A DNA stretch of 64,000 nt from CAZUAQ01 sp964618455 (GCA_964618455.1 CAZUAQ010000029.1:9935-73934); one strand, 5' to 3'; positions 52,676 to 61,255 are shown, counted from the first letter of the stretch. Made by a program: numbers and translations. Notes: generated by a model from the letters alone, not told the origin.

Positions 52676-53326
52676 ATGATCGACGTACCCGTATACGACA
52701 CGCAAGGGAATCAGACAGGCACCGTGCAGGTGGACGAGGCGGTTCTCGGTGGCGAGGTCAATGTGGACCTGCTCAAGCAGGCGGTGGTGAGCTGGCGAGC
52801 GAACCAGCGCCAGGGCTCGGCTCGGACGAAGAGCTGCGGCATGGTGCAGGGTTCGACGCGCAAGCTGTACCGGCAGAAGGGGACCGGCAACGCCCGCATG
52901 GGCAATGCCCGCACCAATATTCGCCGGGGCGGCGGGGTCACCTTTGCCAAGGCGGATCGCAGCTTCCGCCGCGACCTGCCCAAGCGGATGAAGCAGCTGG
53001 CGCGCAACAGTGCTTTGCTGGCCAAGCTTCAGGCCTCGGACGTGGCGGTGGTCGACGGGCTCGCCATGGAGTCGCCGCGTACGAAAGAGCTGTTCGGCGT
53101 GTTGAAGGCGCTGGGGGGCGACGACGGTTGCGTGCTGGCTCTGGATGCGCCAAGTGATGCGATCTACAAGTCCGGGCGAAACATCCCGAGGACCGAGATT
53201 CGCCAGGTGCAGGACCTGAACGCGTACGAGATTCTGCGTCGCAGGAAGCTGCTGATGACGAAGGGCGCGCTGGAGACGGTGCTGGCTAACCCGCAGACCT
53301 ACCGCCGGGAGGCCGAAGCGGTCTGA
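52676..53326 (+). CDS. rplD: 50S ribosomal protein L4
   Basis: A 216-residue 50S protein lining the exit tunnel. The tunnel loop GSARTKSCGMVQGSTRKLYRQKGTGNARMGNARTNIRRGGG-like region is intact, followed by LPKRMKQLARNSALLAKLQ and a C-terminal helical domain. GGAAGG lies 8 bases before the ATG. In other bacteria L4 represses the S10 operon; whether this holds here is untested. Confidence 0.94.
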   Translation: MIDVPVYDTQGNQTGTVQVDEAVLGGEVNVDLLKQAVVSWRANQRQGSARTKSCGMVQGSTRKLYRQKGTGNARMGNARTNIRRGGGVTFAKADRSFRRDLPKRMKQLARNSALLAKLQASDVAVVDGLAMESPRTKELFGVLKALGGDDGCVLALDAPSDAIYKSGRNIPRTEIRQVQDLNAYEILRRRKLLMTKGALETVLANPQTYRREAEAV

Positions 53327-53404
53327 GTGAGACAGGACTCGGCGTGACTCTCCGGGACGCGAGAGGTCGTCGACCGAAGTGATCGACGAAGAAGGAATTG
53401 AACG

Positions 53405-53716
53405 ATGGACATCTATCACACGATCATTCGGCCGCTGGTGACGGAGAAGGGTTCGCATCAGAGTCAGACGTCTCATGCGGAGACGCACTCGCGGCCGGCA
53501 CGTGGCGGTGCGTACGCCTTCGAGGTTCACCCGGAGGCGAACAAGGCGCAGATCCGCCAGGCGATCGAGAAGATCTACAACGTGCGTGTGATGAACGTGA
53601 GGACGATGAACCGGGCGGGCAAGCGGCGGCGCTACCGTCTGACCTACGGACAGACACGAAGCTGGAAGAAGGCGGTCGTGGTGCTCCACCCGGATCACCA
53701 TATCGATCTCTTCTAG
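53405..53716 (+). CDS. rplW: 50S ribosomal protein L23
   Basis: A 103-residue protein at the tunnel exit where the signal recognition particle docks. IRPLVTEKGSHQ, YAFEVHPEANKAQIRQAIEKIYNVRVMNVRTMN and KRRRYRLTYGQTRSWKKAVVVL are characteristic. AAGGA and ACG precede the ATG at 53405. Confidence 0.95.
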   Translation: MDIYHTIIRPLVTEKGSHQSQTSHAETHSRPARGGAYAFEVHPEANKAQIRQAIEKIYNVRVMNVRTMNRAGKRRRYRLTYGQTRSWKKAVVVLHPDHHIDLF

Positions 53717-53818
53717 GTTCAGGAGTTATCAGGCGGTCGGTTCGGTCCGGTGAGAGGATCGGGCGGGAGTGAGTGAAACGCGGTTCGCGGGAACCGCCCA
53801 TGAGAGCGAGTTTGAGCG

Positions 53819-54685
53819 ATGGGCATCAAGCAATACAATCCGACCACGCCGGGCCGCCGCAAGGCGTCGAAGAACGACCACGCGGAGATTACGGACAAGC
53901 GCCGGCGTCCGACGAAGTCGCTTCTCGAGCCGAAGCGTAAGACCGGTGGCCGTAACCACCACGGCAAGATTACGGCCTGGCATCGCGGCGGCGGCCACAA
54001 GCAGATGTACCGCAAGGTCGACTTCAAGCGCAAGAACGACAGCGGCCCCGCCCATGTCCTCGCCATCGAGTATGATCCCAACCGCACCTGTCACATCGCC
54101 CTGATCGAATACACCGACACGACCAAGAGTTACATTCTTGCCCCGTCCGGCCTCAAAGCCGGGGACCAGGTGGAGAGCGGTGCGCAGGTGGAGCCCAAGG
54201 TGGGCAACTGCATGCCGCTGAAGAAGATTCCGGTGGGCATGGATGTGCATAACGTCGAACTGATCGCCGGGCAGGGCGGCAAGATGGTGCGTTCGGCGGG
54301 GAGTTCGGCCCGGTTGATCGCGCGTGAGGGCGATTGGGCGACGCTGCTTCTGCCGTCGGGCGAAATGCGGCAGGTGCGCGTGGAATGCCGGGCGACGATC
54401 GGTCAGATCGGCAACGCGGATCATCAGAATGTTCGCATCGGCAAGGCGGGGCGCAAGCGTCACATGGGGCGTCGCCCGCGGGTCAATGGTGTGGCGATGA
54501 ACCCGGTCGCGCACCCGATGGGTGGTGGTGAAGGTCACCGGGCGGGTGGTCGTCACCCGTGCAGCCCCTGGGGTCAGCCGGCCAAGGGCGGCATGACGCG
54601 TTCACGCAAGAAGAACTCGAACAAGCGGATTCTCCGCCGACGCAAGAGCCGGCGCTACGGTCAGCAGGTCATTCCGCGTAAGTAG
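53819..54685 (+). CDS. rplB: 50S ribosomal protein L2
   Basis: A 288-residue core 50S protein needed for peptidyl transferase. It is recognisable by KQYNPTTPGRR, GRNHHGKITAWHRGGGHKQMYRKVDFKR, GNCMPLKKIPVGMDVHN and the C-terminal GGGEGHRAGGRHPCSPWGQPAKG with the critical His. The start follows GAGCG and lies 102 bases behind rplW. Confidence 0.96.
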   Translation: MGIKQYNPTTPGRRKASKNDHAEITDKRRRPTKSLLEPKRKTGGRNHHGKITAWHRGGGHKQMYRKVDFKRKNDSGPAHVLAIEYDPNRTCHIALIEYTDTTKSYILAPSGLKAGDQVESGAQVEPKVGNCMPLKKIPVGMDVHNVELIAGQGGKMVRSAGSSARLIAREGDWATLLLPSGEMRQVRVECRATIGQIGNADHQNVRIGKAGRKRHMGRRPRVNGVAMNPVAHPMGGGEGHRAGGRHPCSPWGQPAKGGMTRSRKKNSNKRILRRRKSRRYGQQVIPRK

Positions 54686-54802
54686 CGGTACGGCGACGGG
54701 ACGGGCACAGAAAGGCAGTGGGCACTGCGGGCCAGAAGGCACTGCACGACGAAGGCATCGGCATAAGTGAGGTCACTGCGGAAGCAGGAAGGCGAGTAGA
54801 CG

Positions 54803-55069
54803 ATGGCACGTAGTTTGAAAAAAGGCCCCTTCGTGGAAGAGAAGCTCTACCAGAAGGTGATGAAAGCCAAGGAAACGGGCGCCCGCGCTCCGATCCGGAC
54901 GTGGTCGCGGCGGTGCACGATTGTTCCCGAATTCATCGGCGTGACGTTCGAAGTGCACAACGGCAAGATCTTCAACAAGGTGTTCATCACGGAAGACATG
55001 GTGGGGCACAAGCTGGGCGAGTTCAGCCAGACGCGGACCTTCAAGGGACACGGTGGATCAAGAAAGTAG
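54803..55069 (+). CDS. rpsS: 30S ribosomal protein S19
   Basis: An 88-residue 30S head protein. RSLKKGPFVEEKLYQKV, TWSRRCTIVPEFIGVTFEVHNGKIFNKVFITEDMVGHKLGEF-type region and the tail TRTFKGHGGSRK are standard. The stop lies within the first of three 17-bp tandem units in the spacer to rplV. Confidence 0.96.
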   Translation: MARSLKKGPFVEEKLYQKVMKAKETGARAPIRTWSRRCTIVPEFIGVTFEVHNGKIFNKVFITEDMVGHKLGEFSQTRTFKGHGGSRK

Positions 55070-55105
55070 GCGGATCAAAGAAGTAGCCGCGTCGAAGAAG
55101 TAAGG
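55055..55105. repeat. three 17-bp tandem repeats covering the rpsS stop
   Basis: Units start at 55055, 55072 and 55089 (ggatcaagaaagtaggc, ggatcaaagaagtagcc, gcgtcgaagaagtaagg). The first holds the end of rpsS, and every unit repeats an AAGTA(G/A) stop-like end. Confidence 0.85.
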
Positions 55106-55175
55106 TCGCATCGGAATCACAGGGAATCCGGAAAGACAGGTATCCGGGTTCAGGCAGGCAAGAGGAGACGTCATC

Positions 55176-55529
55176 GTGGCAACAGTACCGGAAACGGCAA
55201 CGACGTTTCGCGCGACGCATCGCTTCGCGCGGATCAGCGCGCGGAAGGCGCGTCCGGTGGTCGACATGATTCGCGGTCGTCACGTGGACGAAGCCCAGGA
55301 GACGCTCCGATTCACGAACAAGAAGGCGTCGCAGCTGATCGACAAGGTCCTGAAGTCGGCGATCGCGAACGCCAACGAGAACGAGGCGGACGTGCGGCGT
55401 CTGGTGGTGTCGGAGGCGCGGATCGACGAGGGTCCGGTGTTCCGCCGCTGGCGACCGAAGGACCGCGGCCGGGCCCATCCGATTCTCAAGCGGATGAGCC
55501 ACATTACGGTGGTGGTGCAGGAGCGTTGA
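55176..55529 (+). CDS. rplV: 50S ribosomal protein L22
   Basis: A 117-residue 50S tunnel protein. FRATHRFARISARKARPVVDMIRG is the core, then the beta-hairpin DEGPVFRRWRPKDRGRAHPILKRMSHITVVV. GTG 55176 has AGAGGAG upstream at 55161-55167. It follows the repeat-bearing spacer. Confidence 0.94.
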   Translation: MATVPETATTFRATHRFARISARKARPVVDMIRGRHVDEAQETLRFTNKKASQLIDKVLKSAIANANENEADVRRLVVSEARIDEGPVFRRWRPKDRGRAHPILKRMSHITVVVQER

Positions 55530-55621
55530 ATCATCGATTCGGGTGATCGGTGTGTTCGGCGGATCGACGGATCCGGAACGAACGCCGATCCAGCGGGCAA
55601 ACCATGCCCGGGAGCAAGCGC

Positions 55622-56317
55622 GTGGGACAGAAAGTCAGTCCGATTGGATTTCGCACCGGTGTGACGCTGGGCTGGAAGAGCCGCTGGTATGCCCCGAAGG
55701 CGGCCTACGGCGAGTTCCTCATCGAGGATCACCGCGTCCGCAAGTACGTGCAACAGCGTATGAACGAGCGTCCGCCGTATGCGGCGGTCAGCAAGGTGGA
55801 GATCGAGCGCACGCGAAGTGACGTGCGGATTGTTCTCCATACGGCGCGTCCCGGCCTGGTGATCGGGCCGAAGGGCGCCGAGGTCGACAAGCTTCGCGAG
55901 GAGCTGGAGGAACTGATCGACCGCAAGATCACGCTGAACATCGTCGAGGTGAAGCATCCCGATCTGAACGCCCAACTGGTGGCGGAGGGGATCGCCGAGC
56001 AGCTCAAGAAGCGCGGCAGCTTTCGCCGGGCGATGAAGATGAAGTGCGACGCCACCATGGCGGCGGGGGCCCTGGGCATCCGCGTGATGTGCAAGGGTCG
56101 TCTCGGCGGCTCGGAAATGTCGCGCCGCGAGACGCAGCGCCGCGGGTCGATTCCGCTGCAGACGCTGCAGGCCAATGTGGATTACGGCTTTGCCACGGCA
56201 AAGACCACCTACGGTGCGATCGGCGTGAAGGTATGGGTATACCTCGGCAAGTTCGGCGAGGAAGTGGAAGGCATCGAGGCTCCGGAAGGCCAGCGTCGGC
56301 GGCGCGGTCGTCTGTAA
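55622..56317 (+). CDS. rpsC: 30S ribosomal protein S3
   Basis: A 231-residue 30S protein with KH domain (LHTARPGLVIGPKGAEVDKLREELEEL) and the C-domain ending RRRRGRL. I chose GTG 55622, giving MGQKVSPIGFRTG, the usual start, because GGGAG lies 7 bases before it; ATG 55604 would add six residues. FATAKTTYGAIGVKVWVYLG is conserved. Confidence 0.94.
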   Translation: MGQKVSPIGFRTGVTLGWKSRWYAPKAAYGEFLIEDHRVRKYVQQRMNERPPYAAVSKVEIERTRSDVRIVLHTARPGLVIGPKGAEVDKLREELEELIDRKITLNIVEVKHPDLNAQLVAEGIAEQLKKRGSFRRAMKMKCDATMAAGALGIRVMCKGRLGGSEMSRRETQRRGSIPLQTLQANVDYGFATAKTTYGAIGVKVWVYLGKFGEEVEGIEAPEGQRRRRGRL

Positions 56318-56402
56318 GCGGATCCGGGAGCCGGAAACGGAAAGAGAAGTCTCGGCCCGGAAGCGACGGGCCGTGTGCGAGTGTATCGGGAGTGCGTGAC
56401 CC

Positions 56403-56822
56403 ATGGCGATGATGCCCAAGCGAATGAAGTTCCGCAAGCAGCAGCGCGGACGAATTCACGGTGTGGCCCAGCGCGGCAACACGGTGTCGTTCGGCGAGTT
56501 CGGCCTGCAGTCGTTGGACGAGGGTTGGATGACGGCGCGTCAGATCGAGGCGGGCCGTATGGCCGCCACGCACTTCCTGCGTCGCGAGGGTCGCGTGTAC
56601 ATCCGCGTGTTCCCGCACAAGCCGGTGTCGAGCAAGCCGCTGGAAACCCGAATGGGTAAGGGCAAGGGCGAGCCGGAGTATTACGTGGCGGTGGTGAAGA
56701 AGGGAACCGTGCTCTACGAGATCGGCGGCGTGGCGGAAGACGCGGCGCGTCAGGCCTTCACCCGCGTGGCCCACAAGATGCCGTTCCGTTGCCGTTTTGT
56801 GACGCGTCGGCATTCGATGTAA
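56403..56822 (+). CDS. rplP: 50S ribosomal protein L16
   Basis: A 139-residue 50S protein close to the A-site tRNA elbow. MMPKRMKFRKQQRGR is the standard start, and GLQSLDEGWMTARQIEAGRMAATHFLRREGRVYIRVFPHKPVSSKPLETRMGKGKGEPEYYVAVVKKG-type core continues to the end. The Arg of EAGRMA and the basic loop are conserved. It lies 85 bases behind rpsC. Confidence 0.95.
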   Translation: MAMMPKRMKFRKQQRGRIHGVAQRGNTVSFGEFGLQSLDEGWMTARQIEAGRMAATHFLRREGRVYIRVFPHKPVSSKPLETRMGKGKGEPEYYVAVVKKGTVLYEIGGVAEDAARQAFTRVAHKMPFRCRFVTRRHSM

Positions 56823-56890
56823 GGGGCCGGTCGTTCCAGGCTCGCGTTTCGTAGACGGGCGCAGGATTTGCACGAAGAGGTCGGTGGACG

Positions 56891-57133
56891 ATGAAGATTT
56901 CAGAAATACGCGAGATGAAGCTCGAAGAGCTGCACAACGAACTGGATCGCCTGCGACGCAAGCTGTTCGATCTTCGCAGCCAGTCGGTGACGGAAAAGCT
57001 TCAGGATCCGACGATGCTGACGAAGACGAAGCGCGACATCGCCCGTGTGTTCACGGTGCTGAAGGAGCGCGGCGAGACGGGTATCGAGCAGAAGCAGTAC
57101 CACATGGAGGCGCTGGCGACGGGACGCAAGTGA
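56891..57133 (+). CDS. rpmC: 50S ribosomal protein L29
   Basis: An 80-residue protein forming a helical hairpin at the tunnel exit. EIREMKLEELHNELDRLRRKLFDLRSQ is the family core, followed by TKTKRDIARVFTVLKER. The tail is slightly longer than usual. The ATG is preceded by GACG and GAGGTCGG. Confidence 0.92.
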   Translation: MKISEIREMKLEELHNELDRLRRKLFDLRSQSVTEKLQDPTMLTKTKRDIARVFTVLKERGETGIEQKQYHMEALATGRK

Positions 57134-57187
57134 TCGGTCGCACATCAGCGGGTCACGCGTATCGCGTGAGAGGCGAAGGCAGGATTC

Positions 57188-57520
57188 ATGGCAGAAACGA
57201 GTACGGCAGAAACGAGTACGGCAGAGTCGAGCACGGCAGGGACGAGAATGGCAGACACCAAGCAGCGTAAAGATCGTCGCGTATTGCAGGGCATCGTGAC
57301 CAGTGCCCACAAGACCCCGAAGACGATTCGCGTCGAAGTTCAGTACTCGGTGAAACACCCGGTGTACGGCAAGTTCATGCGACGGTCGACGAAAGTGCAC
57401 GCTCACGACGAGAACGCTGAAGCAAAGCAGGGCGACCTGGTGCAGGTGATGGAGTGCCGCCCGATCTCGAAGACGAAGACGTGGCGGCTGATGAAAGTAC
57501 TGGAAGCCGCGCCGCAGTAA
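57188..57520 (+). CDS. rpsQ: 30S ribosomal protein S17 with repeat-derived N-terminus
   Basis: The S17 core (RRVLQGIVTSAHKTPKTIRVEV, HPVYGKFMRRSTKVHAHDE) is an OB-fold binding 16S rRNA. From ATG 57188 the product is 110 residues, with a 20-residue Ala/Glu/Thr/Ser N-terminus encoded by four 15-bp repeats. ATG 57248, inside the last repeat, would give 90 residues, closer to the usual length. Both have acceptable upstream purines, so the true start is open. Confidence 0.9.
   Translation: MAETSTAETSTAESSTAGTRMADTKQRKDRRVLQGIVTSAHKTPKTIRVEVQYSVKHPVYGKFMRRSTKVHAHDENAEAKQGDLVQVMECRPISKTKTWRLMKVLEAAPQ
57191..57250. repeat. four 15-bp tandem repeats at the start of rpsQ
   Basis: gcagaaacgagtacg occurs twice exactly (57191-57205, 57206-57220), then gcagagtcgagcacg and gcagggacgagaatg. 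The last unit contains the internal ATG. Each unit encodes five residues (Ala-Glu-Thr-Ser-Thr type). Confidence 0.9.
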
Positions 57521-57677
57521 GGGATCGAGACCGAGGGTTACGGTTCGAAGCCGATGGCCCCGCGCTTACGAGTCGTCCGCAGCGTATGGCAACAGGGTGA
57601 CGGGTGCAGCGAAGACGGCGACAGGCCCGCGAAGTTGAAGAGGAGTCCGCCCCGGGTTGGACGGGCGAGGTGAGACG

Positions 57678-58082
57678 ATGATTCAGTTGCAATCTTTGGT
57701 AGATGTCGCCGACAACAGCGGTGCCCAGCAGGCCATGGTGATCCGGGTGCTGGGCGGCAGCACGGGACGCCCGGGCAAGCCGCGTTTGAAGACCGCGGCG
57801 GTGGGCGACCTCGTGGTGCTCTCGGTGAAGAAGGCGCTGGCGGGCAGCGATTTCATGAAGCCCGGCAACAAGAAGATGCGCGTGGTGCGCGGGGTCGTGG
57901 TTCGCACGCGATACCCGCAGCGAAGGCCGGACGGCAGCTACGTCCGGTTCGATCGCAACGCCGTCGTCCTGGTGGATGAAAAAGGCGAGCCGCGCGGGAC
58001 GCGTATTTTCGGCGCGGTGGCCCGCGAATTACGCGAGATGGGTTTCATGAAGATCATCTCGCTGGCGGAGGAAGTGATCTGA
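57678..58082 (+). CDS. rplN: 50S ribosomal protein L14
   Basis: A 134-residue 50S protein at the intersubunit face. SLVDVADNSGAQQAMVIRVLGG and GTRIFGAVARELREMGFMKIISLAEEVI are conserved. The middle (KKALAGSDFMKPGNKKMRVVRGVVV) is about 12 residues longer than in many bacteria. ATG 57678 has GAGG upstream. Confidence 0.95.
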   Translation: MIQLQSLVDVADNSGAQQAMVIRVLGGSTGRPGKPRLKTAAVGDLVVLSVKKALAGSDFMKPGNKKMRVVRGVVVRTRYPQRRPDGSYVRFDRNAVVLVDEKGEPRGTRIFGAVARELREMGFMKIISLAEEVI

Positions 58083-58120
58083 GGTCTGCTTCGGGTGAGG
58101 CGACCTTGGAATGCGGATAC

Positions 58121-58168
58121 CTTCGAGGGCAGTGATCTTCGAGGGCAGTGATCTTCGAGTGCGGTGAA
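58121..58168. repeat. three 16-bp tandem repeats in the rplN-rplX spacer
   Basis: cttcgagggcagtgat occurs exactly at 58121-58136 and 58137-58152, and a diverged copy (cttcgagtgcggtgaa) at 58153-58168. The period is not a multiple of three. The region is non-coding. Confidence 0.93.
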
Positions 58169-58227
58169 CGACGAAACTACGCGGACCGGCACGACCGGCC
58201 GCGGTCACGAAGACGGACGGACGAACG

Positions 58228-58587
58228 ATGGCGTGTCACATTCGAGTCGATGACGAAGTGGTGGTGATCAGCGGCGATCACAAAGGCGCACGGGGCAAGG
58301 TGCTTCGGGTGCTCCCGAAGCGGGGCCTGGTCCTGGTGCAGGGTGTGAACATGGTGTATCGGCACGTGCGTCCGAGCCGCCGGAACCCGCAGGGTGGCCG
58401 CCTTCAGAAGGAGGCGCCGATTCACATCTCCAACGTGTTGCCGGCGGATCCGAAATCGTCCACCGGCTACAGCCGGGTGCGGTTCGAGGTGGAGCGTGAC
58501 GAATCGGGCAAAGTGGTGTCCAAGAGCCGTGTCACGGTACGCGGGACGCGATTGAACGAAGTGTCGCGTGCCGGGTCGGGTTCGTAA
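58228..58587 (+). CDS. rplX: 50S ribosomal protein L24
   Basis: A 119-residue KOW-domain protein that initiates 50S assembly. VVVISGDHKGARGKVLRVLPKRGLVLVQGVNMVYRHVRPS is the KOW core, followed by GGRLQKEAPIHISNVL. The ATG is preceded by GAACG. Confidence 0.94.
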   Translation: MACHIRVDDEVVVISGDHKGARGKVLRVLPKRGLVLVQGVNMVYRHVRPSRRNPQGGRLQKEAPIHISNVLPADPKSSTGYSRVRFEVERDESGKVVSKSRVTVRGTRLNEVSRAGSGS

Positions 58588-58624
58588 GCAGGCAGATTGA
58601 CTCAGGAATTCGGGTGGAAACGCC

Positions 58625-59194
58625 ATGGTGATGTCGCTGAAGGAAAAATACGAGTCGCAGATTCTTCCGGAGATGCTCGAGGCGTCGAGCTCGAAGAACC
58701 GGCTGGCCGTGCCCCGCCTGACCAAAATCGTGATCAGCATGGGCGTCGGCGCCGCGATGCAGGACAAGAAGCGGATAGAGCTGGCCGCCAAGGATCTGGC
58801 GATGATCGCCGGACAGAAGCCGCTGGTCTGCAAGACCCGTAAGGCGGTCTCGAACTTCAAGACGCGCGTGGGTTTCGAGATCGGCCTGAAGGTGACGCTT
58901 CGCGGTCAGCGCATGTACGACTTCATGGATCGGCTGATCCATTTCGCGATCCCCCGGATGCGCGACTTCCGCGGCCTGAATCCGCGGAGCTTCGACGGCC
59001 GGGGCAACTACAGCATGGGTGTGCAGGAGCAGTCGATCTTTCCGGAGATCGATCCCGCCGCCATCGAATGGCCGCAGGGCATGAACATCACGATCGTGAC
59101 CACGGCGAAGAACGATCGCGAATCGCGGGAGTTGCTCACCAAGATGGGGATGCCCTTCCGCCGCGAGGACAACGAGAAATCCGGCGACGGATGA
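58625..59194 (+). CDS. rplE: 50S ribosomal protein L5
   Basis: A 189-residue protein binding 5S rRNA. SLKEKYESQILPEML, VPRLTKIVISMGVG, GQKPLVCKTRKAVSNFKTR and the end NITIVTTAKNDRESRELLTKMGMPF are conserved. Start 58625 (ATG) or 58631 (ATG after GTG) differ by two residues. Confidence 0.95.
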   Translation: MVMSLKEKYESQILPEMLEASSSKNRLAVPRLTKIVISMGVGAAMQDKKRIELAAKDLAMIAGQKPLVCKTRKAVSNFKTRVGFEIGLKVTLRGQRMYDFMDRLIHFAIPRMRDFRGLNPRSFDGRGNYSMGVQEQSIFPEIDPAAIEWPQGMNITIVTTAKNDRESRELLTKMGMPFRREDNEKSGDG

Positions 59195-59250
59195 CTTGAA
59201 CGAGCAGATGAACTCAAAGGCAGGTGACCTGAACGGCAGGTGACCTGATT
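59192..59250. repeat. degenerate 16-bp tandem repeats in the rplE-rpsN spacer
   Basis: ggcaggtgacctgaac (59219-59234) and ggcaggtgacctgatt (59235-59250) differ at two positions. Weaker copies of about the same period precede them from 59192. Confidence 0.85.
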
Positions 59251-59305
59251 CGAATCTCGAGTAAGACGGTAGTTCGGAAGACGCAGTCAATACGGGAAAC
59301 ACGGT

Positions 59306-59491
59306 ATGGCAACGACGGCATGGGTCTATAAGAGCAAGCAGACTCCGAAATTCAAGAGTCGGACGGTGCGCCGCTGTGAAGTGTGCGGTCGATCGCGGGC
59401 GGTGTATCGCAAATTCCGCATGTGCCGCGTGTGTTTCCGGAAGTTCGCCAACGAAGGCATGATTCCGGGCGTGAAGAAGGCGAGCTGGTAA
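59306..59491 (+). CDS. rpsN: 30S ribosomal protein S14 type Z
   Basis: A 61-residue zinc-type S14 with two Cys pairs, CEVCGRS and CRVCFRK, and the end IPGVKKASW. This is the short zinc-binding form, as opposed to the longer zinc-free form. It lies between rplE and rpsH in the normal spc order. Confidence 0.94.
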   Translation: MATTAWVYKSKQTPKFKSRTVRRCEVCGRSRAVYRKFRMCRVCFRKFANEGMIPGVKKASW

Positions 59492-59562
59492 CGGCTGAAC
59501 TGAATCGAAGCACGTTCATCGGCGGGCGCCGATGGCGGTTTGAAGACGAGGTAGACTGAACG

Positions 59563-59958
59563 ATGTGGAGTGATCCGATCGCCGACATGCTGACACGAAT
59601 CCGCAACGCCACACACGAGCGGATGCGTGAGGTGCGTGTTCCCGCGTCCAAGATTAAGTCCGGTATCGCGGAAGTGCTGAAGACCGAAGGGTACATTCGC
59701 GACTTCGACCGGATCGACGACGGCAAGCAGGGTTTCCTGCGGCTGCAGTTGAAGTACGGACCCGCCGGGGAATCGGTGATCCACCAGATCCAGCGGGTGT
59801 CGAAGCCGGGCTGCCGGGACTACCGCAAGCTCGCGGACATTCCCGTCGTGCTGAACGGTCTGGGCATCGTGGTGGTGTCGACGAGCAAGGGCGTGATGAG
59901 CGATCGCAAGTGCCGCGAAGAAAACGTCGGCGGCGAGGTGCTGTGCACGATCAGTTGA
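59563..59958 (+). CDS. rpsH: 30S ribosomal protein S8
   Basis: A 131-residue 30S assembly protein. DPIADMLTRIRNATHE, VRVPASKIKSGIAEVLKTEGYI and GLGIVVVSTSKGVMSDRKCREENVGGEVLCTIS are standard. The ATG follows GAACG. In other bacteria S8 represses the spc operon by binding its mRNA. Confidence 0.95.
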   Translation: MWSDPIADMLTRIRNATHERMREVRVPASKIKSGIAEVLKTEGYIRDFDRIDDGKQGFLRLQLKYGPAGESVIHQIQRVSKPGCRDYRKLADIPVVLNGLGIVVVSTSKGVMSDRKCREENVGGEVLCTIS

Positions 59959-60063
59959 CCTGTCGGCGGTCATGATCCGCACGACAGACTGTGCGAATCG
60001 GAATAACGGCGTGTATCGGATTCAGCGCGAACCGTAAGAAGATCGAGTGAACAGGAAGAAGTG

Positions 60064-60669
60064 ATGTCCCGAATCGGCAAAAAACCCGTGGAAGTGGCTT
60101 CCGGCGTGAAGGTGGAATTGGCCGGTCGGCTGATCAAGGTCTCCGGGCCCAAAGGCGACCTGTCGTGGGAGCATCCCGCCCAGGTGGAGGTCAAGGTGGA
60201 CGGCGCGCAGGTGGTGGTGACGCGGCCGGATGATACCTCCCGCTCCAAGGCTATGCAGGGACTGACCCGTTCGCTGATCGCCAATATGGTCTTCGGTGTG
60301 GAGAAGGGCTACGAGAAGAAACTCGAGATCTACGGCACGGGATACGGCTGTCAGCTCAAGGGCAACAAGCTCCTGTTGAACGCGGGCTTCATGGGGCGCG
60401 GGATCGACAAGAGCGGCAAGCCGCGCGAGGCCCAGTTCGTGATCGAGGTGCCGCAGGGCATCACGGTGAACGTGGAGGTTCCGGCGGCACGTGGCGACTC
60501 GGATCCGGCGAAGATGTCGATCCTGGGTCCGAACAAGCAGCAGGTGGGTCAGTTCGCGGCGGAGATTCGCGGTCTGCGTCCCCCGGAGCCGTACAAGGGC
60601 AAGGGGATTCGCTATGCCGACGAAGTGGTTCGTCGCAAGCAGGGCAAGGCGTTTGCCGGCGGTGGTTGA
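60064..60669 (+). CDS. rplF: 50S ribosomal protein L6
   Basis: A 201-residue protein with two duplicated L6 domains. SRIGKKPVEVASGVKVEL, GVEKGYEKKLEIYGTGYGCQLKGN and the C-terminal RPPEPYKGKGIRYADEVVRRKQGK are conserved. The GTG at 60061 lies directly before the ATG, and either may serve. Confidence 0.95.
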   Translation: MSRIGKKPVEVASGVKVELAGRLIKVSGPKGDLSWEHPAQVEVKVDGAQVVVTRPDDTSRSKAMQGLTRSLIANMVFGVEKGYEKKLEIYGTGYGCQLKGNKLLLNAGFMGRGIDKSGKPREAQFVIEVPQGITVNVEVPAARGDSDPAKMSILGPNKQQVGQFAAEIRGLRPPEPYKGKGIRYADEVVRRKQGKAFAGGG

Positions 60670-60811
60670 TGATAATGCGAATCCTCGAGCCGCACGGATC
60701 CCTGGGATACAGCTCCCCGGGATACCGCGGAACGGATTCGTGAGCAGGATTGAGATCAGGAGGCTGCCTCGAGTGACGCTCCGGATGGAGTTGATCATCG
60801 GCGGGTGAGTG

Positions 60812-61180
60812 ATGAACGAGATCAAACGAATCAAGGTTCGCCGTCTTCGTCGCAAGGCGCGAAGTCGCAAGCATGCGTTCGGGACGTCCGAGCGCCCGCG
60901 CATGACGGTCTATCGCAGCCTGAAGAACATCTACGTGCAACTGGTGGATGACGAGTCGGGCAGGACGCTGGTGCAGGCGAGCAGCCGGGACAAGGAGCTG
61001 GGCGAAAAGCTGGCCCATGGCGGCAACAAGTCCGCGGCGGTGGAAGTGGGCAAGCTGATCGGTCAGCGGGCCGCGTCGCAGGGCATCAAGGCGGTGACGT
61101 TCGACCGTAACGGCTATCGATACCACGGGCGACTGAAGGCCCTGGCCGATGCGGCGCGCGAGGCGGGGCTGACGATCTGA
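60812..61180 (+). CDS. rplR: 50S ribosomal protein L18
   Basis: A 122-residue protein binding 5S rRNA. RIKVRRLRRKARSRKHAFGTSERPRMTVYRSLKNIYVQLVDDE and VTFDRNGYRYHGRLKALADAAREAGL are standard. A GTG at 60809 precedes the ATG by one codon. The spacer to rplF is about 140 bases with an open but unrecognised frame. Confidence 0.95.
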   Translation: MNEIKRIKVRRLRRKARSRKHAFGTSERPRMTVYRSLKNIYVQLVDDESGRTLVQASSRDKELGEKLAHGGNKSAAVEVGKLIGQRAASQGIKAVTFDRNGYRYHGRLKALADAAREAGLTI

Positions 61181-61255
61181 CGAATGGGAATCGAGGATCG
61201 ATCGGGCGCAACGTAAGACGCTCGTTCGAGGATGCAGGCAAGACTGAGGCGATTC

